A stretch of DNA of 6,901 nt from JBFHES01 sp041584015 (GCA_041584015.1 JBFHES010000245.1:1-6901), one strand, 5' to 3'; positions 1 through 6,756 are shown, numbered from the stretch's first letter. Program-made: numbers and translations. The notes: generated from the letters alone by a model not told the origin.

Positions 1-1267
1 ATTGAAAACCAAAACCATTGTCGTATGTTGCACCAAAAGCTTTAATAATAAAAGTAGCTTCAACTTCGCTTACCTCATTATTTTGATCAGAGCTTATTTC
101 AAATTTATAGTCAACAACCAAGTCATTAAAATCATAATCGGCTTTAGTTGGCCACATATCTTCAAAGGCAAGTGTTCCATAACCCGTTGCTGGGAAATTG
201 TTGATAATTGATGTTGATCCAGTAACTTCCACAGTAATTAAAGCAATATCGCAATCATTAGAAGCGGCATTCATACAAATCTGGTAAGTGATGTAGTAGG
301 TACCAATAGAAGTACCTGCTGCAACGCTTACCTCTCCTGTAGTTTCGTTTAAACTTACGCCTGCATGTGGAATGTCAGGTATCTCGGTAATGGTCACGTT
401 AGCAGGAATAATTGCACTTCCGTCGTACGTATCATTGTCGAGAATATTAGCAACCGAAACACCACCAAGCGTACCATCAATTGGTATACCTATGTCATCA
501 ACAGCAACAGGTAAAGGATTATTAATAACAACCGGGTTGGTGTAAACACCTCCTGCGGCACCAAACTGCACTGAATAGTATCGTTCGTTATTATTTGATG
601 TTTGTCCTAAAGCAAATGTTATTTCGTTATTAGGTGTTGCATAATTAACAATAAATGAGGCTGTATTTTCAAAAGTGACGCCTGATAAATTAGAACTAAT
701 TCCTTTGAACTGGGTTCTACCACTTATAGCATTTGTTGTAATGGTTAAGGCACATGTAGCATCTTTTGCATAACTCTCGTACCCACCAAATTCAACAAAT
801 TCTCTATTACTTGAGTTATTTCCGTCAATATCAACACCTGTTGCATAGTAGTCATATAAGAATACAGGCTCATCATCCGCTGTATCAAAAAACTCTAATT
901 TGTATAAGATATAGCCACCGCCTGAATTTGAACCAATTCTTGGTTGAAATCTGCTAGCGCTACCTGTTTGTGTATCATCATCAAAATTTGTAATAAATGC
1001 GTTATTTGTTTCAAGAATGGTTAAGTGAGCATAAACTGTAACACCATCTTTGGTTACAACATTTGAATATTTGTGAACAGATCCGGCACTCTTACCATTA
1101 TTACCAGCATTATTAATAATGGACTTTTGAGCGTTGGTAAATGTTAATGGATTATACTCAAGGTCTAAAACGAAAGTTTGACTAAAACTCGTTGAAACTA
1201 ATGACACGGCAATAATCATTGCCAGCAGCATCTTTGTATTAAATATATTATATAAATTTTTCATCAT
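1..1267 (-). CDS. LruC-domain exported surface protein with NILDND-type Ig-like repeat (C-terminus beyond window)
   Basis: The frame is open for 422 codons from tandem ATG codons at 1267 and 1264 (either could be the start; no clear Shine-Dalgarno) and runs off the left edge, so the protein is incomplete. Seen: a hydrophobic signal peptide at residues about 11-29 with likely cleavage near STSFS/Q; a beta-rich N-terminal module at about 31-245 containing GVDIDGN and NREFVEF, a pattern I associate with N-terminal modules of large Bacteroidota adhesins; an Ig-like repeat at about 252-348 with the hallmark NILDND (274-279) and a closing TYYITYQIC strand; then the start of an LruC domain (about 357 onward) with GYGTLAFEDMWP and DYDFNDLVVDY (377-387). 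There is no lipobox, so it is probably secreted or surface-anchored by a C-terminal signal outside the window, possibly type IX (inference). It follows the 1297-1668 lipoprotein gene by 29 bases with no terminator between, so the two are probably co-transcribed. Precise function unknown; adhesion or matrix role is a guess. Confidence 0.85.
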   Translation of the reverse strand, partial: MMKNLYNIFNTKMLLAMIIAVSLVSTSFSQTFVLDLEYNPLTFTNAQKSIINNAGNNGKSAGSVHKYSNVVTKDGVTVYAHLTILETNNAFITNFDDDTQTGSASRFQPRIGSNSGGGYILYKLEFFDTADDEPVFLYDYYATGVDIDGNNSSNREFVEFGGYESYAKDATCALTITTNAISGRTQFKGISSNLSGVTFENTASFIVNYATPNNEITFALGQTSNNNERYYSVQFGAAGGVYTNPVVINNPLPVAVDDIGIPIDGTLGGVSVANILDNDTYDGSAIIPANVTITEIPDIPHAGVSLNETTGEVSVAAGTSIGTYYITYQICMNAASNDCDIALITVEVTGSTSIINNFPATGYGTLAFEDMWPTKADYDFNDLVVDYKFEISSDQNNEVSEVEATFIIKAFGATYDNGFGFQ

Positions 1268-1296
1268 TTCTAATTTTTTGTTTAACAAATCACAGA

Positions 1297-1668
1297 TTAA
1301 TACTTAACAAATTCCCAGACAACCATGTCTGATGTTAGTTCTAGTCTAACGTTCTTTCCTTTGAATCTCAAATAGATTGTTTTCTCATAGGTAGGGATTG
1401 TTAGGTTCATTGCATATTGTTGCTTCTTCTGTAAATATGCTTTTTGGTAAACAGCTCCGTCGCTTGCAAGAACTTCAACAACACCATCCGTGTAGCCTGT
1501 CATTACAATTTCAATATCCTTAAAGGTTTCGTAGTTAAAATCAGGAGATACAACAATGTCTTCAATTGATTGAGTTGGCTCATTGTTCATTACATCTGTT
1601 TCTTTTAAGCAGCTTGTAAATCCAATTGCAAGCGCGACAATTATAAAGAGGATTTTAAAGTTTTTCAT
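1297..1668 (-). CDS. Small lipoprotein, possibly a stand-alone version of the N-terminal beta domain of LruC proteins
   Basis: A 123-residue protein with a classic lipoprotein signal: KNFK, a hydrophobic stretch at about residues 6-17, and a lipobox FTSC with the lipidated Cys at 20. The mature start LKETD is acidic/lysine-containing, loosely like Bacteroidota surface lipoprotein export signals. After a linker to about 38, the remainder is predicted beta-rich: PDFNYETFKDIEIVM, a VVEVLASDG turn, then NLTIPTYEKTIYLRF and a closing VRLELTSDMVVWEF. This layout (PDFNYET followed by strands and NLTIPT) resembles the N-terminal part of LruC-domain lipoproteins of Bacteroidota; that is my recollection of the family, not a search result. 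It is the first gene of the pair with the LruC protein downstream, and an exact Bacteroidota -7 element lies about 45 bases upstream. Function unknown. The gene is well supported by the signal peptide, the spacing and the promoter. Confidence 0.85.
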   Translation of the reverse strand: MKNFKILFIIVALAIGFTSCLKETDVMNNEPTQSIEDIVVSPDFNYETFKDIEIVMTGYTDGVVEVLASDGAVYQKAYLQKKQQYAMNLTIPTYEKTIYLRFKGKNVRLELTSDMVVWEFVKY

Positions 1669-1713
1669 AAGTATTTAGTTTTTGTGAATATTATTTCAGC
1701 TTTTAAATCGGTT

Positions 1714-1721
1714 CAAAAATA
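1714..1721 (-). promoter_or_regulatory. Probable -7 promoter element of the lipoprotein/LruC operon
   Basis: On the minus strand this reads TATTTTTG, an exact match to the Bacteroidota -7 consensus TAnnTTTG. The transcription start would lie near 1708, giving a leader of about 40 bases before the ATG at 1668. I see no TTTG at the expected -33 spacing, so the call rests on the -7 element and its position. Confidence 0.4.
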
Positions 1722-1779
1722 TATGATCAATGCCTAAGTTGTTGGAAACTTTGATGAACGAAAGGGTTCACCTGATAAA

Positions 1780-1795
1780 CAGACAAATTTGTCTG
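1780..1795. repeat. Perfect 16-bp palindrome, candidate operator
   Basis: The sequence is CAGACAAATTTGTCTG, its own reverse complement over all 16 bases. The half-site TTGTCTG recurs in direct orientation at 1824-1830, 35 bases to the right. It lies about 60 bases upstream of the minus-strand -7 element and about 210 bases upstream of the pullulanase -7 element, where a dimeric regulator could act on one or both genes. With no loop, it is less likely to be an RNA hairpin. No regulator gene is visible in the window; the operator role is inference. Confidence 0.4.
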
Positions 1796-1843
1796 ATTTT
1801 GGATAATCTTCTTTCTGAGAGTATTGTCTGGATGAGAAGAACA

Positions 1844-1857
1844 AATATTTAAATATT
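1844..1857. repeat. AT-only 14-bp palindrome
   Basis: AATATTTAAATATT is a perfect palindrome made only of A and T, located between the two divergent promoters. In DNA this AT-rich such sequences arise by chance fairly readily, so any regulatory meaning is weak. Confidence 0.25.
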
Positions 1858-2004
1858 ATGAGAGTGGGAATTACTGAAGGCAAGTTAAGTTCAGATAATA
1901 CTTAACATATATTAATTAATGGGTGGTTTTTTCCGCAAACGTTTTAGTTAGACGTCCTATAAGATACCAATAATTAAGCGGTGTTTAAGGAATAAATTAT
2001 TGAT

Positions 2005-2012
2005 TATCTTTG
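2005..2012 (+). promoter_or_regulatory. Probable -7 promoter element of the pullulanase gene
   Basis: TATCTTTG is an exact match to the Bacteroidota -7 consensus TAnnTTTG. Seventeen bases upstream lies TTTA (1984-1987), one mismatch from the -33 consensus TTTG though slightly close. Transcription would start near 2018, leaving an untranslated leader of about 80 bases before the ATG at 2099. The leader contains a run of eight T at about 2072-2079 but no obvious structured element. Confidence 0.5.
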
Positions 2013-2098
2013 CCTTATAAAACAAGATTAGTAGTTATCTTGCAATTAAATTCGAAAGATTTACAAGGTCGTTTTTTTTCTTCATTAAATCTGTTATT

Positions 2099-4087
2099 AT
2101 GAGAACCAGTTATCTATTTTTATGTTTGGCTATTTTATTGTTTCAATCGTGTATGGAAAAATCTGTTAATTATAAATCATATGATGATTACCCAGTGTAC
2201 AAGAACACCAACTTATGGAATGTGTATACTCCGGAATCAAGTCGTTTTACACTGTGGTCGCCCACTGCATCAGCAGTTCGGCTTAAATTATATGATAACG
2301 GAACTAACGGAGATCCTATTCGTGTAGCAAGTTTAAGGGAAGGATTGCCTGGTGTTTGGCAACTAATTATTAAGGAAGATTTAAAGAATACCTATTACAC
2401 CTATCAGGTAAAGATTGCCGATAAATGGCTTGACGAAACCCCAGGTATTTATGCACAAGCAGTTGGCGTAAATGGCATGCGCGCAATGGTCGTCGATTTG
2501 GCTGAAACAAATCCAGCTAACTGGAGTGACGATAAAGGACCGGAGCTGCTAACTCCAAATAAGGCAATATTATATGAATTACATGTTCGGGATCTTAGCA
2601 CTCATCCCAGTTCGGGATCTTCCTATCCAGGTAAGCTTCTAGGTTTGGTTGAGCAAGGTACTGCAACCCAGAATGGCTTAAGCACAGGAATTGATCATAT
2701 TAAAGAGCTAGGTGCAACACATGTACATTTACTGCCCGCATTTGACAATTATTCCATAGACGAAAGCGATCTGGATAGACCACAGTTTAATTGGGGCTAC
2801 GATCCGCAAAACTATAATGTACCGGAAGGTTCTTTTGCTTCTAATCCATTCGATGCAGCTGTGCGAATCAAGGAATTTAAGCAAATGGTTAAAGGCTTTC
2901 ATGATAATGGAATAGGTGTTATACTAGATGTAGTATATAACCACACAGGAAGAACAGAGGAGTCTAATTTTAATTTAGAAGTTCCGGGTTATTACTATCG
3001 TTTTAATTCAGATAGCACATACTCCAACGCTTCTGGCTGTGGTAACGAAACAGCATCGGAGCGAACCATGATGCGAAAATACATTGTTGAGTCAGTTCTT
3101 TACTGGGCTAAAGAATATCATATTGATGGCTTTAGATTCGATTTAATGGGCATCCATGATATGGTAACGATGAATGAGGTTGCTGCCGAACTTAAGGCAA
3201 TCAATCCTTCACTATTTGTTTATGGGGAAGGCTGGACAGGCGGAGGTTCTCCATTACCTGAAAGCAAGCGGGCCGTTAAGAAGAATACCTATTTAATGGA
3301 AAACATTACTGCATTTAGCGACGATGTTCGAGATGGTTTAAAAGGATCGGTGTTTGATGAGAAAAGTACTGGTTTTGTAAGTGGCGCAGCGAATCTTGAG
3401 GAATCCGTAAAATTTGGAGTTGTTGGTTCCATACATCATCCGCAGATTGATTTCCCGGCTGTTAATTACTCCGACACCATATGGGCCAATCAACCATGGC
3501 AAGCTGTTTCTTATGTTAGTTGCCACGATAATCACACCTTATTTGATAAACTTACGATCTCGCGACCGAATGCCACTGAACAAGAAATTAAGGCCATGCA
3601 TTGTTTAGCTAATGCAGTTGTTCTTACTTCGCAAGGTGTACCATTTTTGCATGCAGGTGTTGAAATGATGCGCACCAAAGGTGGCGAACATAATTCTTAT
3701 AACCTACCCGATGCTGTAAATCAAATTAACTGGCAATGGAAGGAAGATCACCAGGATGTGTATAACTACTATAAGTCACTCATTCAACTAAGAAAAAATC
3801 ATCCTGCGTTTAGTTTAGCTAATGCAACACTTGTTCGTGAACATCTTAATTTTCATGAAACCCAACCCGGACTTGTGGGCTTTACGCTTCGTAATAATGC
3901 CGGCAACGATAGTTGGAAAGAAATTACTGTTTGGTATAATGCAAATACAAAAGCACAAACAGTTAAGCTCCCAGGAAACTGGACAGTAGTGGCCTCAGGA
4001 TTGACTATAGATGAAAGTGGTATTAAAGAAGTAAAAGACCAACTTACAATTGAACCAATCTCTATGTTTATTGCCTATCAACAATAA
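2099..4087 (+). CDS. pulA: Type I pullulanase, GH13 lipoprotein (alpha-1,6-glucan debranching enzyme)
   Basis: Hydrolyses alpha-1,6 branch links in pullulan, glycogen or starch-derived dextrins. The 662-residue length fits Bacteroidota type I pullulanases. Seen in order: a lipoprotein signal with lipobox FQSC (Cys18); an N-terminal beta domain at about 36-135 of CBM48 type (RFTLWSPTASAVRLKLYDNG); a GH13 barrel from about 155 to 570; and a C-terminal beta domain at about 575-660. Catalytic landmarks are present: the pullulanase signature as FNWGYDP (230-236; usually YNWGYDP); region I DVVYNH (277-282); region II GFRFD with nucleophile Asp348; region III YGEGW with acid/base Glu377; region IV SCHDNH with transition-state stabiliser Asp477. 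The lipid anchor places it in the envelope, periplasmic or at the surface; CMEKS gives no clear surface-export signal. It is a single-gene unit with its own promoter and terminator, and no susC/susD homologue is in the window. The start is fixed by the signal peptide; the ribosome binding site is weak. Confidence 0.95.
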   Translation: MRTSYLFLCLAILLFQSCMEKSVNYKSYDDYPVYKNTNLWNVYTPESSRFTLWSPTASAVRLKLYDNGTNGDPIRVASLREGLPGVWQLIIKEDLKNTYYTYQVKIADKWLDETPGIYAQAVGVNGMRAMVVDLAETNPANWSDDKGPELLTPNKAILYELHVRDLSTHPSSGSSYPGKLLGLVEQGTATQNGLSTGIDHIKELGATHVHLLPAFDNYSIDESDLDRPQFNWGYDPQNYNVPEGSFASNPFDAAVRIKEFKQMVKGFHDNGIGVILDVVYNHTGRTEESNFNLEVPGYYYRFNSDSTYSNASGCGNETASERTMMRKYIVESVLYWAKEYHIDGFRFDLMGIHDMVTMNEVAAELKAINPSLFVYGEGWTGGGSPLPESKRAVKKNTYLMENITAFSDDVRDGLKGSVFDEKSTGFVSGAANLEESVKFGVVGSIHHPQIDFPAVNYSDTIWANQPWQAVSYVSCHDNHTLFDKLTISRPNATEQEIKAMHCLANAVVLTSQGVPFLHAGVEMMRTKGGEHNSYNLPDAVNQINWQWKEDHQDVYNYYKSLIQLRKNHPAFSLANATLVREHLNFHETQPGLVGFTLRNNAGNDSWKEITVWYNANTKAQTVKLPGNWTVVASGLTIDESGIKEVKDQLTIEPISMFIAYQQ

Positions 4088-4099
4088 TATTTAAAACTT

Positions 4100-4137
4100 A
4101 AAAGGGTGAAACTTACAAGAAGTCTCACCCTTTTTTT
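4100..4137. terminator. Intrinsic terminator between convergent genes
   Basis: A 10-bp stem (4100-4109 with 4125-4134, core GGGTGA/TCACCC) is extended after one A-C mismatch by ACTT/AAGT (4111-4114 with 4120-4123) around a 5-base loop, and followed by a T run (4131-4137). It starts 12 bases after the pullulanase stop codon. On the minus strand the same hairpin is followed by TTTTAAGTTTTAAAT, so it may also stop transcription arriving from elbB. Confidence 0.85.
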
Positions 4138-4169
4138 GATTATATTTCTTAAGTACCTGACAGCAGCTA

Positions 4170-4829
4170 TTAATCCATTAAATCTAAAAGCGCCAGAATT
4201 ATATTATTGGCTCCATCTGCTATTTGTAAAATATCCGCATCCAACATATAGCATGGAGTTGTAGCTACTTTGTAGGAATGATCTACCACTACCTCTCCGT
4301 GGGTACTTATTTTGTGCTCCGCTCCCATTTCCGAAACTGCATTTGCAGCGCCTTCGTCGTTACCTATTGTTAAGGTAATTCCGCTAAGCACTTTTGCCAA
4401 TATTACAGGTGCTACACATAGCGCTCCTATAGGTTTTGCTGCTTTAACGGTTTCAAGTATTACTTTTTCAACTTCATTATTTACTGATAGTGCGGCGCCT
4501 TCAAATGCAAATGTAGAAAGGTTCTTAGCCGCTCCGAAACCTCCGGGAAATAAAAGAGCGTCAAAATCAGTTGCTTTGTATTCGCTTAATGGTTTAATAT
4601 TTCCGCGTGCAATTCTTGCCGATTCAATTAATACATTTCGTGTTTCATCCATCTCCTTACCGGTAATGTGATTCAGCACATGATGCTGATTGATATCGGG
4701 TGCAAATATTTCATAGCTTGAGTTATTTTTCATAATGGCATACATAGCCAGAGTGGCCTCATGAATTTCAGCTCCATCATATACTCCACAACCAGATAAA
4801 ACTACAGCAAATTTCTTCTTCTCTTTCAT
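4170..4829 (-). CDS. elbB: ElbB-like DJ-1/PfpI family protein (isoprenoid biosynthesis glyoxalase family)
   Basis: Member of the class I glutamine-amidotransferase-like superfamily (ES1/ElbB branch). The E. coli homologue was linked to isoprenoid synthesis and shown to have glyoxalase activity; the physiological substrate remains uncertain. The 219-residue length matches that family. Seen: N-terminal VVLSGCGVYDGAEIHE (9-24), a branch hallmark; NHITGKEMDETRNVLIESARIARG (53-76), highly typical of ElbB; the FPGGFGAAKNLS loop (94-105); a nucleophile elbow GALCVAP with Cys138; and TIGNDEGAANAVSEMGAEH (154-172) followed by VTTP-like VATTPCYML (188-196). There is no signal peptide, so it is cytoplasmic. 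It is separated from the upstream lipoprotein gene by a terminator at 4941-4966 and converges with the pullulanase gene, so it appears to be monocistronic. The ATG at 4829 gives the family's expected N-terminus; no clear Shine-Dalgarno is present. Confidence 0.93.
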   Translation of the reverse strand: MKEKKKFAVVLSGCGVYDGAEIHEATLAMYAIMKNNSSYEIFAPDINQHHVLNHITGKEMDETRNVLIESARIARGNIKPLSEYKATDFDALLFPGGFGAAKNLSTFAFEGAALSVNNEVEKVILETVKAAKPIGALCVAPVILAKVLSGITLTIGNDEGAANAVSEMGAEHKISTHGEVVVDHSYKVATTPCYMLDADILQIADGANNIILALLDLMD

Positions 4830-4852
4830 TATGTTAATTTTTAATCTTAACC

Positions 4853-4860
4853 CGAAGATA
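4853..4860 (-). promoter_or_regulatory. Possible -7 promoter element for elbB
   Basis: On the minus strand this reads TATCTTCG, one mismatch from the Bacteroidota consensus TAnnTTTG, 23 bases before the elbB ATG. A promoter is required here because a terminator separates elbB from the gene upstream. No -33 element stands at proper spacing, so the placement is tentative. Confidence 0.25.
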
Positions 4861-4940
4861 AATAATTTTGAGCTATATGGTCTTATACAACTTAATTCTT
4901 TTTTCCTGTTCGGGCGCTAATAAAACTCAAATTGGTGATA

Positions 4941-4966
4941 TAAAAAATGCCCCCGGTAGGGAGCAT
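4941..4966 (-). terminator. Intrinsic terminator of the Ig-fold lipoprotein gene
   Basis: On the minus strand ATGCTCCC pairs with GGGGGCAT (8 bp, one T-G wobble) around a TACC loop and is followed directly by TTTTTTA. It lies 33 bases after the stop codon of the 4999-5784 gene, separating it from elbB. Confidence 0.8.
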
Positions 4967-4998
4967 TCTCTGCATATATGTTAAAGTATATTATTATT

Positions 4999-5784
4999 CT
5001 AGTTTTCTACATCAGTTTTTGAATAAGATTCTAAGAAGTCTTCTGAAGCAGGGGTTGTACTTGAAGGGTTTTGAGATAATCTGTATTTTAAATCGAAGGT
5101 AAACGAATTCTTATTCAGTTCACCAGCGTAACCATTATTTGCAGCGTCTTCAATTCCTTCAATAACAATGTTATTTGATAGTGGAAATGCCTGTAAAGGT
5201 AAGAAGATACTATCATCTACTACGTCGATATATAAAGTCAAACTATAGAAATCAAGGTTCCCAAATTTAGAGATCCACATTCTATTATTTACTTCTTCGT
5301 CAAATTCAAGAGTCGAAAGATAATCTACATATTCCTGATCTTCGTCTGATAGATTCTCTTTTGTAATAGAATACGTCTTAGCATAGTCGTCTATTTCGTT
5401 GGTTACGATTACGTCACGCGTTGCTACAGTAGTGTTACCTGCTTCATCTTTAATTGTATATGTAACAACATATTCACCAACCTGAACAGTTGCTCCAACA
5501 CCCATGTAAATTTTTCCACCCGGAGCATCAAAATACCCGTCTTCTTCTTCAAGCGTATCTATTTCGTTTAGAATTTCAACAGATAGAGCGGCTGAGTCAT
5601 CACGATTGTCATATATCTCAAAATAATGCTCAATGTATTTATCATTAAGATCAATTCGATAAGGGTTTGGCCCTTTTAAAATAATATGCGGCGGAGTAGA
5701 GTCCTTTTGCATACACATCGAAAAAATAAACATTGTGATGATTGCCATGGCAAAAATCGTAGCGTAACTTCTAATCTTTTTCAT
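4999..5784 (-). CDS. Lipoprotein with a DUF5011-like Ig-fold domain, function unknown
   Basis: A 261-residue protein. Residues 1-24 form a lipoprotein-like signal (KKIR, hydrophobic 8-22, then FSMC with Cys24); Met just before the Cys is unusual for a lipobox, where Gly, Ala or Ser is normal. The segment at about 31-128 resembles the DUF5011/HYR-type Ig-like fold of Bacteroidota surface lipoproteins: STPPHIILKGPNPYRIDL at the start, YFEIYDNRDDSA in the middle, and GEYVVTYTIKDEAGNT (103-118) with an ATRDVIV closing strand. The remainder, about 129-261, is acidic and holds several strands (LDFYSLTLYIDVVDD, NIVIEG, NSFTFDLKYRLS); I do not recognise it. The gene sits 141 bases downstream of kdsA with its own possible promoter and a strong terminator, so it is probably transcribed alone. 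No SusC/SusD neighbour suggests a carbohydrate role. Role in the envelope is inferred from the anchor only. Confidence 0.85.
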   Translation of the reverse strand: MKKIRSYATIFAMAIITMFIFSMCMQKDSTPPHIILKGPNPYRIDLNDKYIEHYFEIYDNRDDSAALSVEILNEIDTLEEEDGYFDAPGGKIYMGVGATVQVGEYVVTYTIKDEAGNTTVATRDVIVTNEIDDYAKTYSITKENLSDEDQEYVDYLSTLEFDEEVNNRMWISKFGNLDFYSLTLYIDVVDDSIFLPLQAFPLSNNIVIEGIEDAANNGYAGELNKNSFTFDLKYRLSQNPSSTTPASEDFLESYSKTDVEN

Positions 5785-5818
5785 TTTTGTCTGTTTAAAC
5801 TATGATATAGTAACCGTG

Positions 5819-5847
5819 TAAAATTATAATATTTTTTTAAAATCAAT
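5819..5847 (-). promoter_or_regulatory. Possible promoter of the Ig-fold lipoprotein gene
   Basis: On the minus strand ATTG (5847-5844) is followed after 17 bases by TAATTTTA (5826-5819), each one mismatch from the Bacteroidota TTTG / TAnnTTTG elements. The implied leader is about 27 bases. The region is very AT-rich, so chance matches are likely. Confidence 0.3.
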
Positions 5848-5925
5848 ATCCGAAAAGCCAATTATCATTAGCTAAGTATTAGTTGCCATACATACCTGAC
5901 GCAATATGTTCGTCATTTGGTTGCG

Positions 5926-6756
5926 TTAATCTAACTGATTTACCACTTGTTTTATTTTAACAAAATTGGCTAGCACTCTTTCTAAGTGATCGAGCTTAAG
6001 CATATTTGCACCATCCGACATGGCTTTAGAAGGCTCTGGATGCGTCTCGATAAACAAACCATCAGCACCTACTGCGATAGCCGCTCTTCCAATGGTTTCA
6101 ATCATTTCAGGCTTACCACCCGAAACCCCACCAGGTTGATTAGGCTGCTGCAACGAATGTGTAATATCCATTATAACAGGTAAACCAGTCTCGCGCATTT
6201 CAGGGATTCCGCGCACATCAACAATTAAATCCTGATAGCCAAACATGGTTCCTCTATCGGTAAGGAAAACATTCTTATTTCCCGAATCAAAACATTTTTG
6301 TGCGGCAAATTTCATTGCTGCCGGAGCCATAAACTGCCCTTTCTTAATATTTATGATTTTGTTTGTTTGTGCAGCTGCAACAAGTAACTCGGTTTGACGA
6401 GCTAAAAATGCAGGTATTTGCAAAATATCAGCAACTTCAGCTGCCATAGCGGCTTCTTGTTCCGTATGTATATCGGTAACAATTGGTACATGAAATCGCT
6501 CCTTAACTTTTTGCAGAATTCTTAATGCTTTCTCGTCACCAATCCCTGTAAAAGAGTCAAGCTTCGATCTGTTTGCTTTTCTGTAAGATGCTTTAAATAC
6601 GAATGGAATTGCAAGTTTATCAGTAATTTCTATAATACGTTCAGCAATTTCCATTACCACCGCCTCTCCTTCTACAACACACGGACCAGCTAAAAGAAAG
6701 AAGTTACCGCTGTTTGTGTTTTTTAAACCGGGTAACTTATTTGAGTCAAAATTCAT
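5926..6756 (-). CDS. kdsA: 3-deoxy-8-phosphooctulonate (Kdo-8-P) synthase, metal-dependent class
   Basis: Condenses phosphoenolpyruvate with arabinose-5-phosphate to Kdo-8-phosphate, the first committed step to the Kdo sugar of lipopolysaccharide; cytoplasmic. The 276-residue length is normal. Seen: AGPCVVE (23-29), the substrate motif KANRS (60-64) that marks Kdo-8-P synthases as opposed to DAHP synthases, TDIHTEQ (94-100), IPAFLARQTEL (114-124), IKKGQFMAP (137-145), TDRGTMFGY (166-174), MDITHSLQQPNQPGG (196-210) and FIETHPEPSKAMSDGANML (235-253). Cys26, His200, Glu237 and Asp248 have the same mutual spacing as the metal ligands Cys11, His185, Glu222 and Asp233 known in the Aquifex aeolicus enzyme; metal-independent enzymes such as that of E. 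coli have Asn in place of the Cys. The ATG follows the stop of the upstream gene by 2 bases, so translation is probably coupled; no separate promoter or Shine-Dalgarno is visible. Confidence 0.97.
   Translation of the reverse strand: MNFDSNKLPGLKNTNSGNFFLLAGPCVVEGEAVVMEIAERIIEITDKLAIPFVFKASYRKANRSKLDSFTGIGDEKALRILQKVKERFHVPIVTDIHTEQEAAMAAEVADILQIPAFLARQTELLVAAAQTNKIINIKKGQFMAPAAMKFAAQKCFDSGNKNVFLTDRGTMFGYQDLIVDVRGIPEMRETGLPVIMDITHSLQQPNQPGGVSGGKPEMIETIGRAAIAVGADGLFIETHPEPSKAMSDGANMLKLDHLERVLANFVKIKQVVNQLD

Larger units (their letters stand above)
1669..2098. other. Divergent intergenic region, 430 bases
   Basis: This gap separates the minus-strand lipoprotein operon from the plus-strand pullulanase. 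It holds a TAnnTTTG element for each direction (1714-1721 minus, 2005-2012 plus) and, between them, a perfect 16-bp palindrome (1780-1795), a repeat of its half-site (1824-1830), an AT-only 14-bp palindrome (1844-1857) and a 7-bp inverted repeat, GTTAAGT at 1884-1890 with ACTTAAC at 1900-1906. I found no convincing gene here: the longest start I followed, ATG at 1858 on the plus strand, stops after 15 codons. No tRNA-like or riboswitch-like structure was recognised. Confidence 0.6.

Noticed and set aside
766..957. 63-codon plus-strand open frame
   Set aside because: Lies wholly antisense to the LruC surface protein, whose signal peptide and domains are clear; its own translation has no recognisable features. 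The plus-strand frame at 2-211 is rejected for the same reason.
1858..1905. Short plus-strand frame starting ATG at 1858 in the divergent intergenic region
   Set aside because: Only 15 codons, no ribosome binding site, no recognisable product, and it ends inside an inverted repeat.
1884..1906. GTTAAGT/ACTTAAC inverted repeat considered as a terminator or RNA element
   Set aside because: Short AT-rich stem with a 9-base loop, no adjacent T run and no gene ending upstream of it; noted only as part of the intergenic region.
3338..3608. Overlapping minus- and plus-strand open frames inside the pullulanase gene
   Set aside because: Both overlap the catalytic domain of a well-supported gene, and their translations look random.
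4312..4671. 119-codon plus-strand open frame
   Set aside because: Antisense to the elbB core containing the Cys138 elbow and the ElbB hallmark motifs; the translation has no coherent domain.
5899..5926. ACGCAA/TTGCGT inverted repeat at the end of kdsA, considered as a terminator
   Set aside because: The stem is only 6 bp with a 16-base loop, it overlaps the stop codon, and no T run follows on the minus strand.
5986..6183. 65-codon plus-strand open frame
   Set aside because: Antisense to the kdsA C-terminal active-site region; composition is typical of a shadow frame.
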